DNA of 64,000 bases, taken from the NCBI GenBank assembly GCA_937923325.1, contig CAKZUQ010000003.1, positions 124,001 through 188,000 of the forward strand, in the 5' to 3' direction. This DNA comes from an uncultured Bacteriovoracaceae bacterium (GTDB taxonomy: Bacteria > Bdellovibrionota > Bacteriovoracia > Bacteriovoracales > Bacteriovoracaceae). This document shows positions 41,907-50,817 of the stretch, piece by piece. Numbering within the stretch: the stretch's first letter is position 1; each line of letters opens with the position of its first letter. The position numbers and the translations under genes are program-made. The notes under the pieces were generated by a model that ran no database searches, had not been told where the DNA came from, and saw only the letters and a program-made list of their open reading frames with translations.

Positions 41907-43439
41907 ATGAGAAAGTTTACAGATTTAGAACCTTTAGTTTTTAAACTCGATGAATTTGAGGCAATTAGTATCACTGGTACAGAGGCAACTGATTTTTTGA
42001 ACTCTCAAACAACTAATTCAGTTTCCTCAATGGATTCCAACACCTTTCAATTTGATGCACTTTTAGATATTAGTGGTAAGCTTGAAAGCTTTTTTATTAC
42101 TCTTAAAAAAACTGTTTCTGAATTTATTCTCTTGGTACCTTCCAAGATCTATGATGACTCATTTAAAAGAATTCAAAAATTTCATATTATTGAAGATGTT
42201 AATTTTTCGAAAATTAAGCACAATTATGTCTTAAAATTTTTTAATAAAAAGAATAATAATGACTTTAACGGACTTTATGGAAATTTAGAAGCAACTATCG
42301 GAAATCTTGAAGATGAAAAAGAAATAGAAAAGCAAATTAATTTTAATGACTTATCAACTCTCTTACAGGTTCCGATATTAGATAAAACAATTAAATTAAA
42401 TGAAATAATAAACAATACATTATTATCTGAAATAGCGGTAAATTATAATAAAGGCTGTTTTATAGGCCAAGAGACTGTTTCAAAAATTAATTCAAGGAGA
42501 GGGGCCGCAAAAGCACCGCTATTTTTAGAGTCTAAAGAGGAATTAAAGCTCTCTCTTCCATGTAAAGCGATAAGTCATGGTCAAAGCATAGGAGAGATTT
42601 CATATAAAATTTCATTTAAGGATAAGTGTTATTATTTAGCATTTTTGAATAGAGAAAATAGAATAGAAAATAAAGACATTTTTTTAGATGTGAATAGTGG
42701 TGAACAAGTAAAGACTACTACAAAAAATTTTCCTTTAATTAATAAAGATTTGTTATGTTCAAACTTGTATCAATCTGCTGTTATTGACTTTCAGCAATCA
42801 AATGAAGACTTGGCAATAAAAAAATTAAAAAGAATAATTAACTTAGATTCAAATTATCACGATGCTTATGAGTCACTAGGCGTGATCTATGGAAGGCAAG
42901 AAAGGTTTGAAGATGCAATTAAGGTTATGCATGAACTTGAAAAAAATGCTCCTAAGTCAGTTATGGCCCAAACAAATCTTTCCATGTTTTATATGAAAAT
43001 TGGTGAAATTGAAAAAGCAGAGACTCATAAATCAAATGCTACTATTAATCAATTTGCTGCTTTTGGCGATATTGCTGATGAGAAAAGAGCTAAAGAAGAA
43101 GCTGAGAAGAAAAAAGTATCAGAGCTTAAAAGAAGAGAAGAGATGTTTTTGCAAGTCTTAGCAATAGATAATAAAGATCCATTAGCAAACTTTGGTCTTG
43201 GTGAGCTTAGGTTAACACAAGGAAATTTAGAAGAGGCTAAAAAACTTTTGACTGTAACTATTGGATCTGACCCTAAGTACTCTGTTGCATATTTAGCTCT
43301 GGCTAAAGTGTTGATTGAACAAAAAAAATTATCGCATGCAAAGGATATTCTCAAAGAAGGTATAGATGTTGCCTCAAAAAATGGAGACCTCATGCCGGCC
43401 AATGAAATGCAAAGTCTTTTTTTAGGTTTGAAAATTTAA
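41907..43439 (+). CDS. YgfZ/IBA57-like folate-binding protein fused to TPR repeats
   Basis: A 510-residue protein. Residues 1-270 match YgfZ (GcvT-like fold), including the signature KGCFIGQE (182-189) with its conserved Cys184. From about residue 285 to the end are TPR repeats (DAYESLGVIYGRQERFEDAIKVM, LANFGLGELRLTQGNLEEAKKLL, AYLALAKVLIEQKKLSHAKDIL). YgfZ/IBA57 helps build or repair [4Fe-4S] clusters. The TPR extension is unusual and could dock client proteins. It is cotranscribed with the A-type carrier. Confidence 0.85.
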   Translation: MRKFTDLEPLVFKLDEFEAISITGTEATDFLNSQTTNSVSSMDSNTFQFDALLDISGKLESFFITLKKTVSEFILLVPSKIYDDSFKRIQKFHIIEDVNFSKIKHNYVLKFFNKKNNNDFNGLYGNLEATIGNLEDEKEIEKQINFNDLSTLLQVPILDKTIKLNEIINNTLLSEIAVNYNKGCFIGQETVSKINSRRGAAKAPLFLESKEELKLSLPCKAISHGQSIGEISYKISFKDKCYYLAFLNRENRIENKDIFLDVNSGEQVKTTTKNFPLINKDLLCSNLYQSAVIDFQQSNEDLAIKKLKRIINLDSNYHDAYESLGVIYGRQERFEDAIKVMHELEKNAPKSVMAQTNLSMFYMKIGEIEKAETHKSNATINQFAAFGDIADEKRAKEEAEKKKVSELKRREEMFLQVLAIDNKDPLANFGLGELRLTQGNLEEAKKLLTVTIGSDPKYSVAYLALAKVLIEQKKLSHAKDILKEGIDVASKNGDLMPANEMQSLFLGLKI

Positions 43440-43618
43440 AATTAATTCATATTAAATTAGTCATCTATTTTTTAAATACTATTTGAGATTAATATCACTA
43501 TCAATAGGATTTCATTAATACTTAATAGGGTTTATTTATATTTTTATGTTAATATGTATGTCTATATGTGTGGCAATTCTTTTGATGTCAGTACTTATTT
43601 TCTTAAAGGGAGTTGTTA

Positions 43619-45433
43619 ATGAAGTCTTTTCACAAAATTATTACTAATCAAAAAGGTATCTCTTTAGTTGAGGTAATTGTTGCTGCTGCTATGTCTGTAA
43701 TTGTATCTTTTGCAGTTCTTAAAACTAATGAAACAGGTCAAAAAGGCCTTTCAAAAGTTACATCTGATTTAGATTTAAAACTTTGGCAACAACAAATTTT
43801 GATTTATCAATTGTCCGATCCCATAGCGTGTTTAAATACATTTGAAGATACCTTGCCTGCTGATGCTGATACATCAATTGTTAGTTTAAAAGATGTTGGA
43901 GACAAACCCTTTGCTACAGTTGGTAATTTAATAAATAATACTTCTGGTAATTGGATATTAAAAGAAATTCGTAGGGAAGCTTTTAGGGCCACAGATGGAG
44001 ATGTGGGTTTAAAGGGTACTTGCGAAGTTCGTTTAAGCGTTGAAAGATCTGGAGGAGGAAAAAGATCTTTTGGTCCAAAAGTAAAAGATATAATAATTCC
44101 GCTTATTTGCTCTCGTCGAAATGATGGCTCATGGTCGAGTTGTTCTGCTCAAGGCAATAATAATGGTGGGCTTTGGACAAAGCATATATTAGGTGGTGAT
44201 GGATTAGGATATATTCATAGCAATGGTGAATATGTACGAATAGGTAGTGGCGGAGGAAATATTACGGCGCCATTGGAAATCAAAGAAAGATCCCAAAATG
44301 ATTTCTCTATGGGAACTTTGGGTGTAAAAGAAGGCCTTAAGATAGAAAATCAAGATACTGCATTAGTGTTAGGTAACAATAGTGCCCTCTATGAAGATGG
44401 TAATGGATGTTCTTTTTTTGGAAATGCCTCTAGTGGAGCCATTGAGAGAGGTTATCGGCATTGTGGGGATGGTGTTGTTACCTTAGGTGAATCGAGTTCT
44501 GATGTTAAGGTTGGTATTGGGGTTGATAGTCCTGTAGCAAAAATGCAAGTTTATAGTAGTGACTCTCAAAGCCTTGACTCAGTGCTTGAGCCATCTATAC
44601 CGAGTTATGGAACACATACAGGAATGTTTAAGCATTCAATATCAACTAATAGAGGTGGACAAAGAGATGGTGCCTTATATGGTATTTATGAGATTAATAA
44701 TGGCGGTGTTGGTCACTTGGGCGCAGCTCTAAATACTCATTCTGAAATTAAATCAGGCGGTACTGTCGATACCTTTAGAGCGCAACAAAATATTGTTATT
44801 TCAAATGGAAGTGTCACAAATCAATTAGCTGGAGCATATTACAATATAATTGGAGGAGGTTCTATTGATGGTGATGTCTTAGGGGTTGATATTGGAGGAG
44901 TAGGTAGCGGTAGTGTTACTAATAAGGCAATAGGACTTAGAATTTCTGGTGTCGGACAAGCAGATAACGGATCATATGGAGTTTATCAATCTCAAAGCAA
45001 TATTAAAAATTACTTTGCTAGTCGAGTAGATATTGGCTCTGAAGCCACGTCTTTAGATGGTAATACAAAACTATATGTTGATGGTGATGTTGTTGTCACA
45101 GGAACTATTTCTCAGGGAACTTCTACAAGAATTCAAGGTGGTCATAGCATTTTAGATCCAAGTCCTCGGACAAATTCAAATGGAATTGTATGTACCTCAA
45201 CTACTATTACTAATGGCGCAATTACTAAGACGAAGAAAACTTGTAAATGCCCTGATGGGTATACAGTATTGACTGGTGGTGGAAGTTGTTTTTCTGATGA
45301 GGCATCACTTAAAGAAAGTTTTCCTTTTGATAATCCTGGCAATAGTGGTTGGACTATCGAATGTTCTACTAAGAGTACAAGTCCAAATGTTACTACGAGT
45401 TCCTTTATTAGAGTGATCTGTATTAAAGATTAA
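43619..45433 (+). CDS. Type IV prepilin-like protein with large fibre/adhesin-like domain
   Basis: About 604 residues. The N-terminus MKSFHKIITNQKGISLVEV is a class III prepilin signal: cleavage after Gly13, Glu at +5, then a hydrophobic helix. Residues 60-190 resemble a minor-pilin head with Cys pairs. A Gly-rich region like phage tail fibres follows (VGIGVDSPVAKMQVYSS, GNNSALYEDGNGCSFFGN). The C-terminus CPDGYTVLTGGGSC ... GWTIECS ... VICI is a Cys-paired module often found at fibre tips. The ATG follows GGGAG; an upstream TTG was rejected. It is probably displayed on a type IV pilus or pseudopilus for attachment. Confidence 0.8.
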   Translation: MKSFHKIITNQKGISLVEVIVAAAMSVIVSFAVLKTNETGQKGLSKVTSDLDLKLWQQQILIYQLSDPIACLNTFEDTLPADADTSIVSLKDVGDKPFATVGNLINNTSGNWILKEIRREAFRATDGDVGLKGTCEVRLSVERSGGGKRSFGPKVKDIIIPLICSRRNDGSWSSCSAQGNNNGGLWTKHILGGDGLGYIHSNGEYVRIGSGGGNITAPLEIKERSQNDFSMGTLGVKEGLKIENQDTALVLGNNSALYEDGNGCSFFGNASSGAIERGYRHCGDGVVTLGESSSDVKVGIGVDSPVAKMQVYSSDSQSLDSVLEPSIPSYGTHTGMFKHSISTNRGGQRDGALYGIYEINNGGVGHLGAALNTHSEIKSGGTVDTFRAQQNIVISNGSVTNQLAGAYYNIIGGGSIDGDVLGVDIGGVGSGSVTNKAIGLRISGVGQADNGSYGVYQSQSNIKNYFASRVDIGSEATSLDGNTKLYVDGDVVVTGTISQGTSTRIQGGHSILDPSPRTNSNGIVCTSTTITNGAITKTKKTCKCPDGYTVLTGGGSCFSDEASLKESFPFDNPGNSGWTIECSTKSTSPNVTTSSFIRVICIKD

Positions 45434-45792
45434 AATTTAATACTTTTTCAATTTTATTAATTGTGATTTTGCCGTGATAGTAAGAAGTTGAAATAAAGCT
45501 TTAACCTTACAGATAAGGTCTAGAACCCATCTTTAAAAGAAATTAAAGTCGATATTTCAAATATTTCGTGTGATAGATCTTTAGTATCGATTTGAACATT
45601 TTAATAAACAAATAAGTAAAGATTGATGCGGATACATGGCCATACAAATGAAAAAAATCATAAAGAAATAGGATAAAAGTTACTAATTTCCCACAACGTT
45701 AGCTAAAATTGAATTAATTGTTACATTTTTGTAACAAAAAATAATATATGTGCTAATGAACTCTAAAAATACTTTATTTAAAAGGAGAAGAA
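45434..45792. other. Intergenic region upstream of the 45793 gene
   Basis: 359 AT-rich bases with no credible gene. A perfect 8+8 palindrome lies at 45718-45737. No terminator with a clear U-tract was found after the fibre gene. Confidence 0.6.
45718..45737. promoter_or_regulatory. Perfect inverted repeat, candidate operator
   Basis: TTGTTACA and TGTAACAA flank TTTT, a perfect 8-base dyad located 56 bases before the GTG start at 45793, in a typical operator position. The binder is unknown. It is not followed by a U-tract, so it is not a terminator. Confidence 0.5.
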
Positions 45793-46443
45793 GTGCAAAA
45801 AATGTTATTCATAATTTTACTAATGATATTTAATATAAATGCTTTTGGTGGAGATTCTTTCTTTATATATCCAAGATTAAAAAAGAATACTACCAGAGGA
45901 GCTCGATTTTATAATGATAAAAGTTTCTATTTAAAAGCTCTTGTAAAAAGATCTAAGAAACAAGAAAAACCAATATTAGGATATGAGCTTTTTGAATGCT
46001 CGTATGATTCTTGTCAAGATGAATCCTCTTTGATTTTGACTACTGAAGACAGTTTTGAGTATGTAAATCTTTTTTCGGATTTAATTAAATATAAAAACGA
46101 GCTTAGAAAAGACATCAATAAACATAACCTACTTGTGATACCTTTAATTCCAGCGTTTGGAGCTTCAACTCTTCTTGGAGCTGCTAGTTTTGTAGGTGGT
46201 GGTAAGCTGGGGCTTTTCATTGGTATGATCGGAGCAACTGTAACTGGAGGATATTTATTACATAATTTATCTGCAGCAAAAGAGATTGGTAAAGAGTCAA
46301 GAGAAATATATAATAAAACCGCACTCGCTGAAGTTTTTAAAGCTTTAAATGAAACTAAAGAGATAAGAGACAGAAGACTTATTAGGGTTAGTGGAAGTAA
46401 TCTCGAAGAGCTATTTATTGAATTAAAAAGAATCTTTATTTAA
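45793..46443 (+). CDS. Hypothetical exported protein with Gly-rich hydrophobic hairpin
   Basis: A 216-residue protein with a GTG start 5 bases after GGAG. Signal MQKMLFIILLMIFNINAFG is followed by a basic region and a Gly/Ala-rich hydrophobic segment (LLVIPLIPAFGASTLLGAASFVGGGKLGLFIGMIGATVTGG, about residues 115-156). The helical C-terminus contains LAEVFKALNETKEI. The glycine-zipper-like stretch is reminiscent of the 1109-1582 protein. No known family was recognised. A strong terminator follows. Confidence 0.65.
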   Translation: MQKMLFIILLMIFNINAFGGDSFFIYPRLKKNTTRGARFYNDKSFYLKALVKRSKKQEKPILGYELFECSYDSCQDESSLILTTEDSFEYVNLFSDLIKYKNELRKDINKHNLLVIPLIPAFGASTLLGAASFVGGGKLGLFIGMIGATVTGGYLLHNLSAAKEIGKESREIYNKTALAEVFKALNETKEIRDRRLIRVSGSNLEELFIELKRIFI

Positions 46444-46478
46444 ATGCATACATTCTAATTACTTAGAAAATTTCCAAT

Positions 46479-46510
46479 AAAAAAGCCAACTCAAATGAGT
46501 TGGCTTTTTT
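46479..46510. terminator. Strong intrinsic terminator
   Basis: AAAAGCCAACTCA (46481-46493) pairs perfectly with TGAGTTGGCTTTT (46496-46508), with T-runs on the plus strand and A-run before it, so it can work for the 45793 gene and for the tRNA-Asn transcript from the other strand. Confidence 0.92.
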
Positions 46511-46518
46511 ATTAATAA

Positions 46519-46594
46519 TGGCGGGAATGGGCGGGCTCGAACCGCCGACAAATAGATTAACAGTCTACTGCTCTACCAACTGAGCTACACTCCC
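46519..46594 (-). tRNA. tRNA-Asn (anticodon GTT)
   Basis: The minus strand folds as a tRNA: acceptor GGGAGTG/CATTCCC (one G-T pair), D-arm TAGCTCAGTTGGTAGAGCA, anticodon loop CTGTTAA (anticodon GTT), T-arm GGCGGTTCGAGCCCGCC, discriminator G and encoded CCA. Confidence 0.96.
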
Positions 46595-46724
46595 AATTAT
46601 TGTTCGTTTAAGATAAGGCTATTTCGGATTTTTGTCTAGTTTTTTTTTACTCTAACTTATTAAAATTGTTGGAGTTGTGCGTTATTCTTGATTGATTACC
46701 TCAAGTTTGTGTTATAATTTGTGA

Positions 46725-46967
46725 ATGTCTATAGCTGAACTGAAAATTCTCAATAAAAAGGCAGACTCTAAAGAAGTCGATGAATCTAGGGCTTTGAGCT
46801 ATATTGACTCATTTCATCCCGCAGTTCTAAGGTTATTAGCGAATGATAAATTAAATCATAAGAGACAATCACCCAAAGCATATCGTGACCAACAAAAAAT
46901 AACCTTTAAATGTGCTGCAAAGTTAAATTTAAGACCAAATAGCCTATTAAATAAAAAAGTCGGCTAG
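46725..46967 (+). CDS. Hypothetical small protein
   Basis: An 80-residue basic, helical protein without signal or membrane segment. The middle (SYIDSFHPAVLRLLANDKLNHKRQSPKAYRDQQ) is the only distinctive part, and no family was recognised. A TATAAT lies 12 bases before the ATG and no ribosome site is evident, so it may be nearly leaderless. It is convergent with astA, and the stops overlap by 4 bases. Coding status is moderately supported by length and context. Confidence 0.5.
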   Translation: MSIAELKILNKKADSKEVDESRALSYIDSFHPAVLRLLANDKLNHKRQSPKAYRDQQKITFKCAAKLNLRPNSLLNKKVG

Positions 46968-47965
46968 ATTTTCAAAAAGTAATAATCTTTCTCTTTGATC
47001 AAAGGATTATTAATAAATATAACATCCTCATTTATTAGTGCCTTCTCAATAAAAATTTCATCATTTTCATCGTTACCTTTTTCGACATAGACAATACACT
47101 CATCAGTTAGTTCAAGGCTTGAGTCATTTTTAAATCTAGTTCTTTTAAGTCCCTTAACAAGGCTTATATCTTTTAACTTTGCTCTATAGTGTGGGCCACC
47201 ATCAAAAGGGTCTACTTCAGATGTATATTCAAATCCAATTGATTCAAGCATCTTTTTTACAGGAAGTGTATCTTGTCCTACTTTTCCAACGGCATTCCTT
47301 GCATCCATAGGTAAAAGGGCCATATAAATATTTTCTGAGGGAAACAGACTTAAGATAAATTCTTTATTTGATCTACTTAGAATATCAGCTTCTTGGTAGT
47401 TCATATTCATAAACTGTCTTCCAATAGCTTCCCATAAAGGAGCATTTCCATCGTTATCCAAGGGAGGCATTAACTCAGAATGAATTTCTTCTTTGAAACG
47501 ATCTTGGTTAAGACCCATATATAAGAATCTACTATAAGATAAAACCTTACCAAGTTTTAGTTTATGTCCTCTATAATCTGGATGTAGAACCAAGCCTCCA
47601 ATTTCTGTGGGGCCATTCATATTTAGGCCAAGCTTTAATGTTCCATGTACAAAACCAGTATTTATAGTTGTAGAATATTTATTTTCATGAGCAACTCTTA
47701 AAAAGAAATGTGGTTCATCTTTGGTTCCATGCTGAGCATGAATCATGGATACGCCAATAACTTTACTGATATCAGTATCTTCAAGAACAAAGATATAATA
47801 GTTTTGGCTCAGGTCTTTGGAAGGAGTCTTAAAGGACTTCAAAGACTTATTGATTTTATCTTCAATAAGTTTTTTATCTCTTGGAAGATTTATAAAAACA
47901 ACTTTTTGGCTTAGTTCATATAAATCTTCTAAATCTTTTAATTTGCAACTTCTTATTTTAAACAT
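46964..47965 (-). CDS. astA: Arginine N-succinyltransferase
   Basis: A 333-residue GNAT-fold enzyme, the first step of the arginine succinyltransferase catabolic pathway. Typical AstA blocks are RSCKLKDLEDLYELS at the N-terminus, GPTEIGGLVLHPDYRG (acetyl/succinyl-CoA loop), RFLYMGLNQDRFKEEIHSELMPPLDNDGNAPLWEAIGRQFMNM, and EVDPFDGGPHYRAKL. The other ast genes are not adjacent; instead a possible shortened aminotransferase-like gene precedes it by 3 bases. Confidence 0.93.
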   Translation of the reverse strand: MFKIRSCKLKDLEDLYELSQKVVFINLPRDKKLIEDKINKSLKSFKTPSKDLSQNYYIFVLEDTDISKVIGVSMIHAQHGTKDEPHFFLRVAHENKYSTTINTGFVHGTLKLGLNMNGPTEIGGLVLHPDYRGHKLKLGKVLSYSRFLYMGLNQDRFKEEIHSELMPPLDNDGNAPLWEAIGRQFMNMNYQEADILSRSNKEFILSLFPSENIYMALLPMDARNAVGKVGQDTLPVKKMLESIGFEYTSEVDPFDGGPHYRAKLKDISLVKGLKRTRFKNDSSLELTDECIVYVEKGNDENDEIFIEKALINEDVIFINNPLIKEKDYYFLKI

Positions 47966-47968
47966 CTC

Positions 47969-48472
47969 TTATAATATCCTTTTAATTCGTTGTATTAAAT
48001 CATAAAGATCTCTATCTGTAATTCCTAGTGGAAGATATAAGTATAGCTTATTGTTTAAATAGTTCTTAGAATCAATAAAGATACCATTCGTTAGGAAAGA
48101 ATTTTTATCTATAGAAAGATTAAACTCTAAAATAGGTAAATCACTTATTATCTTAAAATCATTATCTTGAAGTTCTTGTATAATGTGAGCTAGCCTTCCA
48201 GTATTTATAAAAATCTTATTGAAACGGTCAGACAAATTAGAGGGAAGAAGATCTAAGTAACTATTTAGACTATTAGTCGTAAACAATATTGAACTAAAAG
48301 GATCTAGTCCATATCCACTAAGAGGTTTGGTCGAATAAGCTCTTAGATCATAAAGTTTTGTGTCTAAAGTTGTTTGAATAAAAGGACCAAAAGTAATCTT
48401 TGAGGATATTACAGGATCAATTGAATCTGATATTTGAGCATTTTTAATATACAGAACATCTTTTAAAATAAT
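47969..48472 (-). CDS. Aminotransferase-like protein lacking a PLP domain, probable ATT start
   Basis: The minus frame is open from a TAG to the stop 3 bases before astA. A perfect AAGGAG (48485-48480) lies 7 bases before ATT (48472-48470); no ATG or GTG follows until deep in the protein, so an ATT start is proposed, giving 167 residues. The N-terminus (ITFGPFIQTTLDTKLYDLRAY) resembles the start of class III aminotransferases, and the end (NGIFID ... KLYLYLPLGITDRDLYDLIQRI) resembles their C-terminal domain, while the cofactor domain with its Lys is absent. In other bacteria astC, an aminotransferase, neighbours astA. It could be a shortened relic or something unrelated. Confidence 0.5.
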   Translation of the reverse strand: MILKDVLYIKNAQISDSIDPVISSKITFGPFIQTTLDTKLYDLRAYSTKPLSGYGLDPFSSILFTTNSLNSYLDLLPSNLSDRFNKIFINTGRLAHIIQELQDNDFKIISDLPILEFNLSIDKNSFLTNGIFIDSKNYLNNKLYLYLPLGITDRDLYDLIQRIKRIL

Positions 48473-48519
48473 ACTAAAGCTCCTTGCCTAAGAGTTTTGA
48501 CAATAACATAATATAGCCT

Positions 48520-49170
48520 ATGAAAACAACAGATGTAGTTAAGACTTTTAAAAATTTATTTGAATCAAATGAGTTAGATAAAGCAAAAGAATATCTTATA
48601 GATTATCAGGATGCTTTTGAAGAAAATGTTTATTCATATAATAGAGGTGTAATAGAGTTCAATTTAGCAAACTTCCCTGAATCAAAGCTTTATTTAGAAA
48701 AAGCGATAAAAAGTGGTTTAGATTCAAAAGCGGTAAAAGATCTAATATCTCAAGTAGACCAAAATTTAGGAATTAAAAGGGCACAAGAATCAATAACAAT
48801 TACAGACCACTTAATCGAAAAAACTGAACTTATAAGTATTGATATAACTTTGATTATGTCAGCAGCTTTGCTTCTCGGTGGACTTATATCATTAAAAAAA
48901 ATCTATGGAGTATCACTTAAAATAATGACGTTACTTCTAACTACTATTCCTTTTGCTTGGTCTTTATACTATATGAATTATTATTCAACTTTTATCGCAA
49001 CTGAAGACAGAGAAATGAGAGAGGGGCCTTCAAAAATATTTGAAGATACTTTTAATATGCCTGAAGGGATAAAGTATATAATTTCAAAAAGATACAAAAA
49101 TTGGGGATATGTTACTTATCCTAGTAAGTATAGTGGATGGTTGAAAATAAGATCTAAGGAAAAAATATGA
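48520..49170 (+). CDS. TPR-transmembrane-SH3 (BatE-like) protein
   Basis: A 216-residue protein: TPR-like helices at 1-90 (VYSYNRGVIEFNLANFPESKLYLEKAI), two membrane helices (about 112-152, ITLIMSAALLLGGLISL and IMTLLLTTIPFAWSLYYM), and an SH3-like module at the end (REGPSKIFEDTFNMPEGIKYIISKRYKNWGYVTYPSKYSGWLKI). This order resembles BatE-type proteins of Bdellovibrio and Bacteroidetes. It is the first gene of a five-gene operon; its stop overlaps the next ATG. Confidence 0.75.
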   Translation: MKTTDVVKTFKNLFESNELDKAKEYLIDYQDAFEENVYSYNRGVIEFNLANFPESKLYLEKAIKSGLDSKAVKDLISQVDQNLGIKRAQESITITDHLIEKTELISIDITLIMSAALLLGGLISLKKIYGVSLKIMTLLLTTIPFAWSLYYMNYYSTFIATEDREMREGPSKIFEDTFNMPEGIKYIISKRYKNWGYVTYPSKYSGWLKIRSKEKI

Positions 49171-49757
49171 ATAAGAAAAATTTTGAAGAAGAAAATAGAT
49201 CTTTAAATAAAGTAGAAGAAAATATCGCTTCATATTTTTGGAAGGCAAGTCCTTTATATAGATCCAAAAAAGGAGGATTACATCGCTTTTTAAGAAAGAT
49301 AGATGTCCTAAAAAATTTTACAGACCTTGAGCTTAGAACATTCTCAAAATATTTACATTTGAGGAATTATGAAGAAGGCGAGTGTATATTTAAAGAAGGA
49401 GATAGAGGTTTTGGCTTTTATCTTATTTATACTGGAAGCGTAAGAATATTTGCAAAAGATTTAAAAGGAGAGGATAGTTTTATAACTGACTTAGAAAAAT
49501 ACGATTTCTTTGGTGAGTTGTCTTTATTAGAAGCAAATGCAAAAAGAAGTGCTTCTGTTGTAGCCGGAAACAATACAACAATTCTAGCTCTTTATATTCC
49601 AGACTTCGAAGAAATACTAGATTCAAAGCCAATAATAGCTGCAAAGATTCTAAAATCTTTATCAATTATCACAACAAGAAGATTCTTCGCTGTAACATCA
49701 GAACTTAAGCGCTTAAAACATAAAGTAAGGGAATATGAAAAAAAACAAAATAGTTAA
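49167..49757 (+). CDS. Cyclic-nucleotide-binding-domain protein without DNA-binding domain
   Basis: A 196-residue protein with one cNMP-binding domain (about 45-165): EGECIFKEGDRGFGFYLIYTGSVRIFAK and the phosphate-binding cassette FFGELSLLEANAKRSASVVA with the conserved Arg-Ser. There is no helix-turn-helix, so it is a stand-alone sensor rather than a Crp-type regulator. The C-terminal helix ends in a Lys-rich tail overlapping the permease gene by 23 bases. Confidence 0.88.
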   Translation: MNKKNFEEENRSLNKVEENIASYFWKASPLYRSKKGGLHRFLRKIDVLKNFTDLELRTFSKYLHLRNYEEGECIFKEGDRGFGFYLIYTGSVRIFAKDLKGEDSFITDLEKYDFFGELSLLEANAKRSASVVAGNNTTILALYIPDFEEILDSKPIIAAKILKSLSIITTRRFFAVTSELKRLKHKVREYEKKQNS

Positions 49758-50787
49758 TAGAAATATTTCAAAACTAATTTTCTTTATAGTCATTATTACC
49801 TTAATGATAGGTCTTGTGTTTTCTGTAAGTAGAGTTTTTATACCTTTAGGTATTGCTTATATATTATCTTTAATGATTAAGCCGATAAAAAAGAAACTAC
49901 AATTAGCATCTGTGACAAAGAGAATTTTTATTATTGCCTTTATGCTACTTATGGCCGTTGTATTTATTCTGCCTTTTTCAGCTGCAATAAATTCAATATC
50001 AGAAGAGTTTTCAAAATTGGAGTACTATATTCCTAAGCTCGAAATTTATCTAAGGTTAAAATATGATATTTTTCAAGATTTTATTCTGAATAAGTTTAAT
50101 TATAGATTAGATATCAATCCTGTCGATAGCTTATTTGAACTAGCTGAAAGTACAACGAAATCTGTTTTTATTTACCTTCCAAAAATTGTAGGGGCCTTAT
50201 TAGAGTGGGGCTTTATAATCCCATTATTTTTATATTTCATTTTAAAAGACTCAAGAAAGTTAACAAGAGGAGTCCTAAAGGTTGTTCCTAATAATATCGT
50301 TGAGAAGGTATATTTTTTAATTTATAGATTTAATACAAAGTTTGGTGACTATATTTTTGCTAAAACAATTGAGGCAATAATAGTTGGAGTTATTATAACG
50401 GCTGGCCTTTTAATTATGGGATATCCTTTTGCTTTTATATTAGGAATAGTAGCAGGGCTTACTAACATATTACCGTATTTAGGTCCCATTTTAGGTTATG
50501 TACCGGCTTTAGTGATAGGTTTATCTGGTGGTTATGATGACTCATTAGTTATTGGAATGACAATTTTATACTCTGTTGCTAATATAATTGATTTAGCTAT
50601 TGTATTTCCAATACTAGTTTCAAAAATTGTTAATCTTCATCCGATAGTTGTTGTATTGAGCGTTATTATAGGGTCTCAGTTCTTAGGAGTTGCAGGAATG
50701 ATAATTTCAATACCAATAGCAGCTTTTTTTAAAATACTTTTTGAGCAAATATATTCTGATATATACGGAGACTCAACTAGTTTTTGA
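49735..50787 (+). CDS. AI-2E family (PerM/TqsA-type) permease
   Basis: A 350-residue inner membrane protein with about eight hydrophobic segments. Family marks are LGIAYILSLMIKPI near the N-terminus, the amphipathic middle region, GFIIPLFLYFILKD, and in the second half YPFAFILGIVAGLTNILPYLGPILGYVPALVIG and HPIVVVLSVIIGSQFLGVAGMIISIPIAAFFKIL. Members export small solutes or autoinducer-like molecules or act as antiporters. It is overlapped by the CNBD gene, which may sense the second messenger that controls transport. Confidence 0.9.
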   Translation: MKKNKIVNRNISKLIFFIVIITLMIGLVFSVSRVFIPLGIAYILSLMIKPIKKKLQLASVTKRIFIIAFMLLMAVVFILPFSAAINSISEEFSKLEYYIPKLEIYLRLKYDIFQDFILNKFNYRLDINPVDSLFELAESTTKSVFIYLPKIVGALLEWGFIIPLFLYFILKDSRKLTRGVLKVVPNNIVEKVYFLIYRFNTKFGDYIFAKTIEAIIVGVIITAGLLIMGYPFAFILGIVAGLTNILPYLGPILGYVPALVIGLSGGYDDSLVIGMTILYSVANIIDLAIVFPILVSKIVNLHPIVVVLSVIIGSQFLGVAGMIISIPIAAFFKILFEQIYSDIYGDSTSF

Positions 50788-50817
50788 CGTGTATCGTAAA
50801 AATAGGTAAATTATCTT

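Noticed and set aside
43569..43585. Sigma54-like element upstream of the prepilin-fibre gene (TGGCAA-TTCTT-TTGAT)
   Set aside because: The -12 dinucleotide is GA instead of the near-invariant GC, although the spacing is right. Not strong enough to call.
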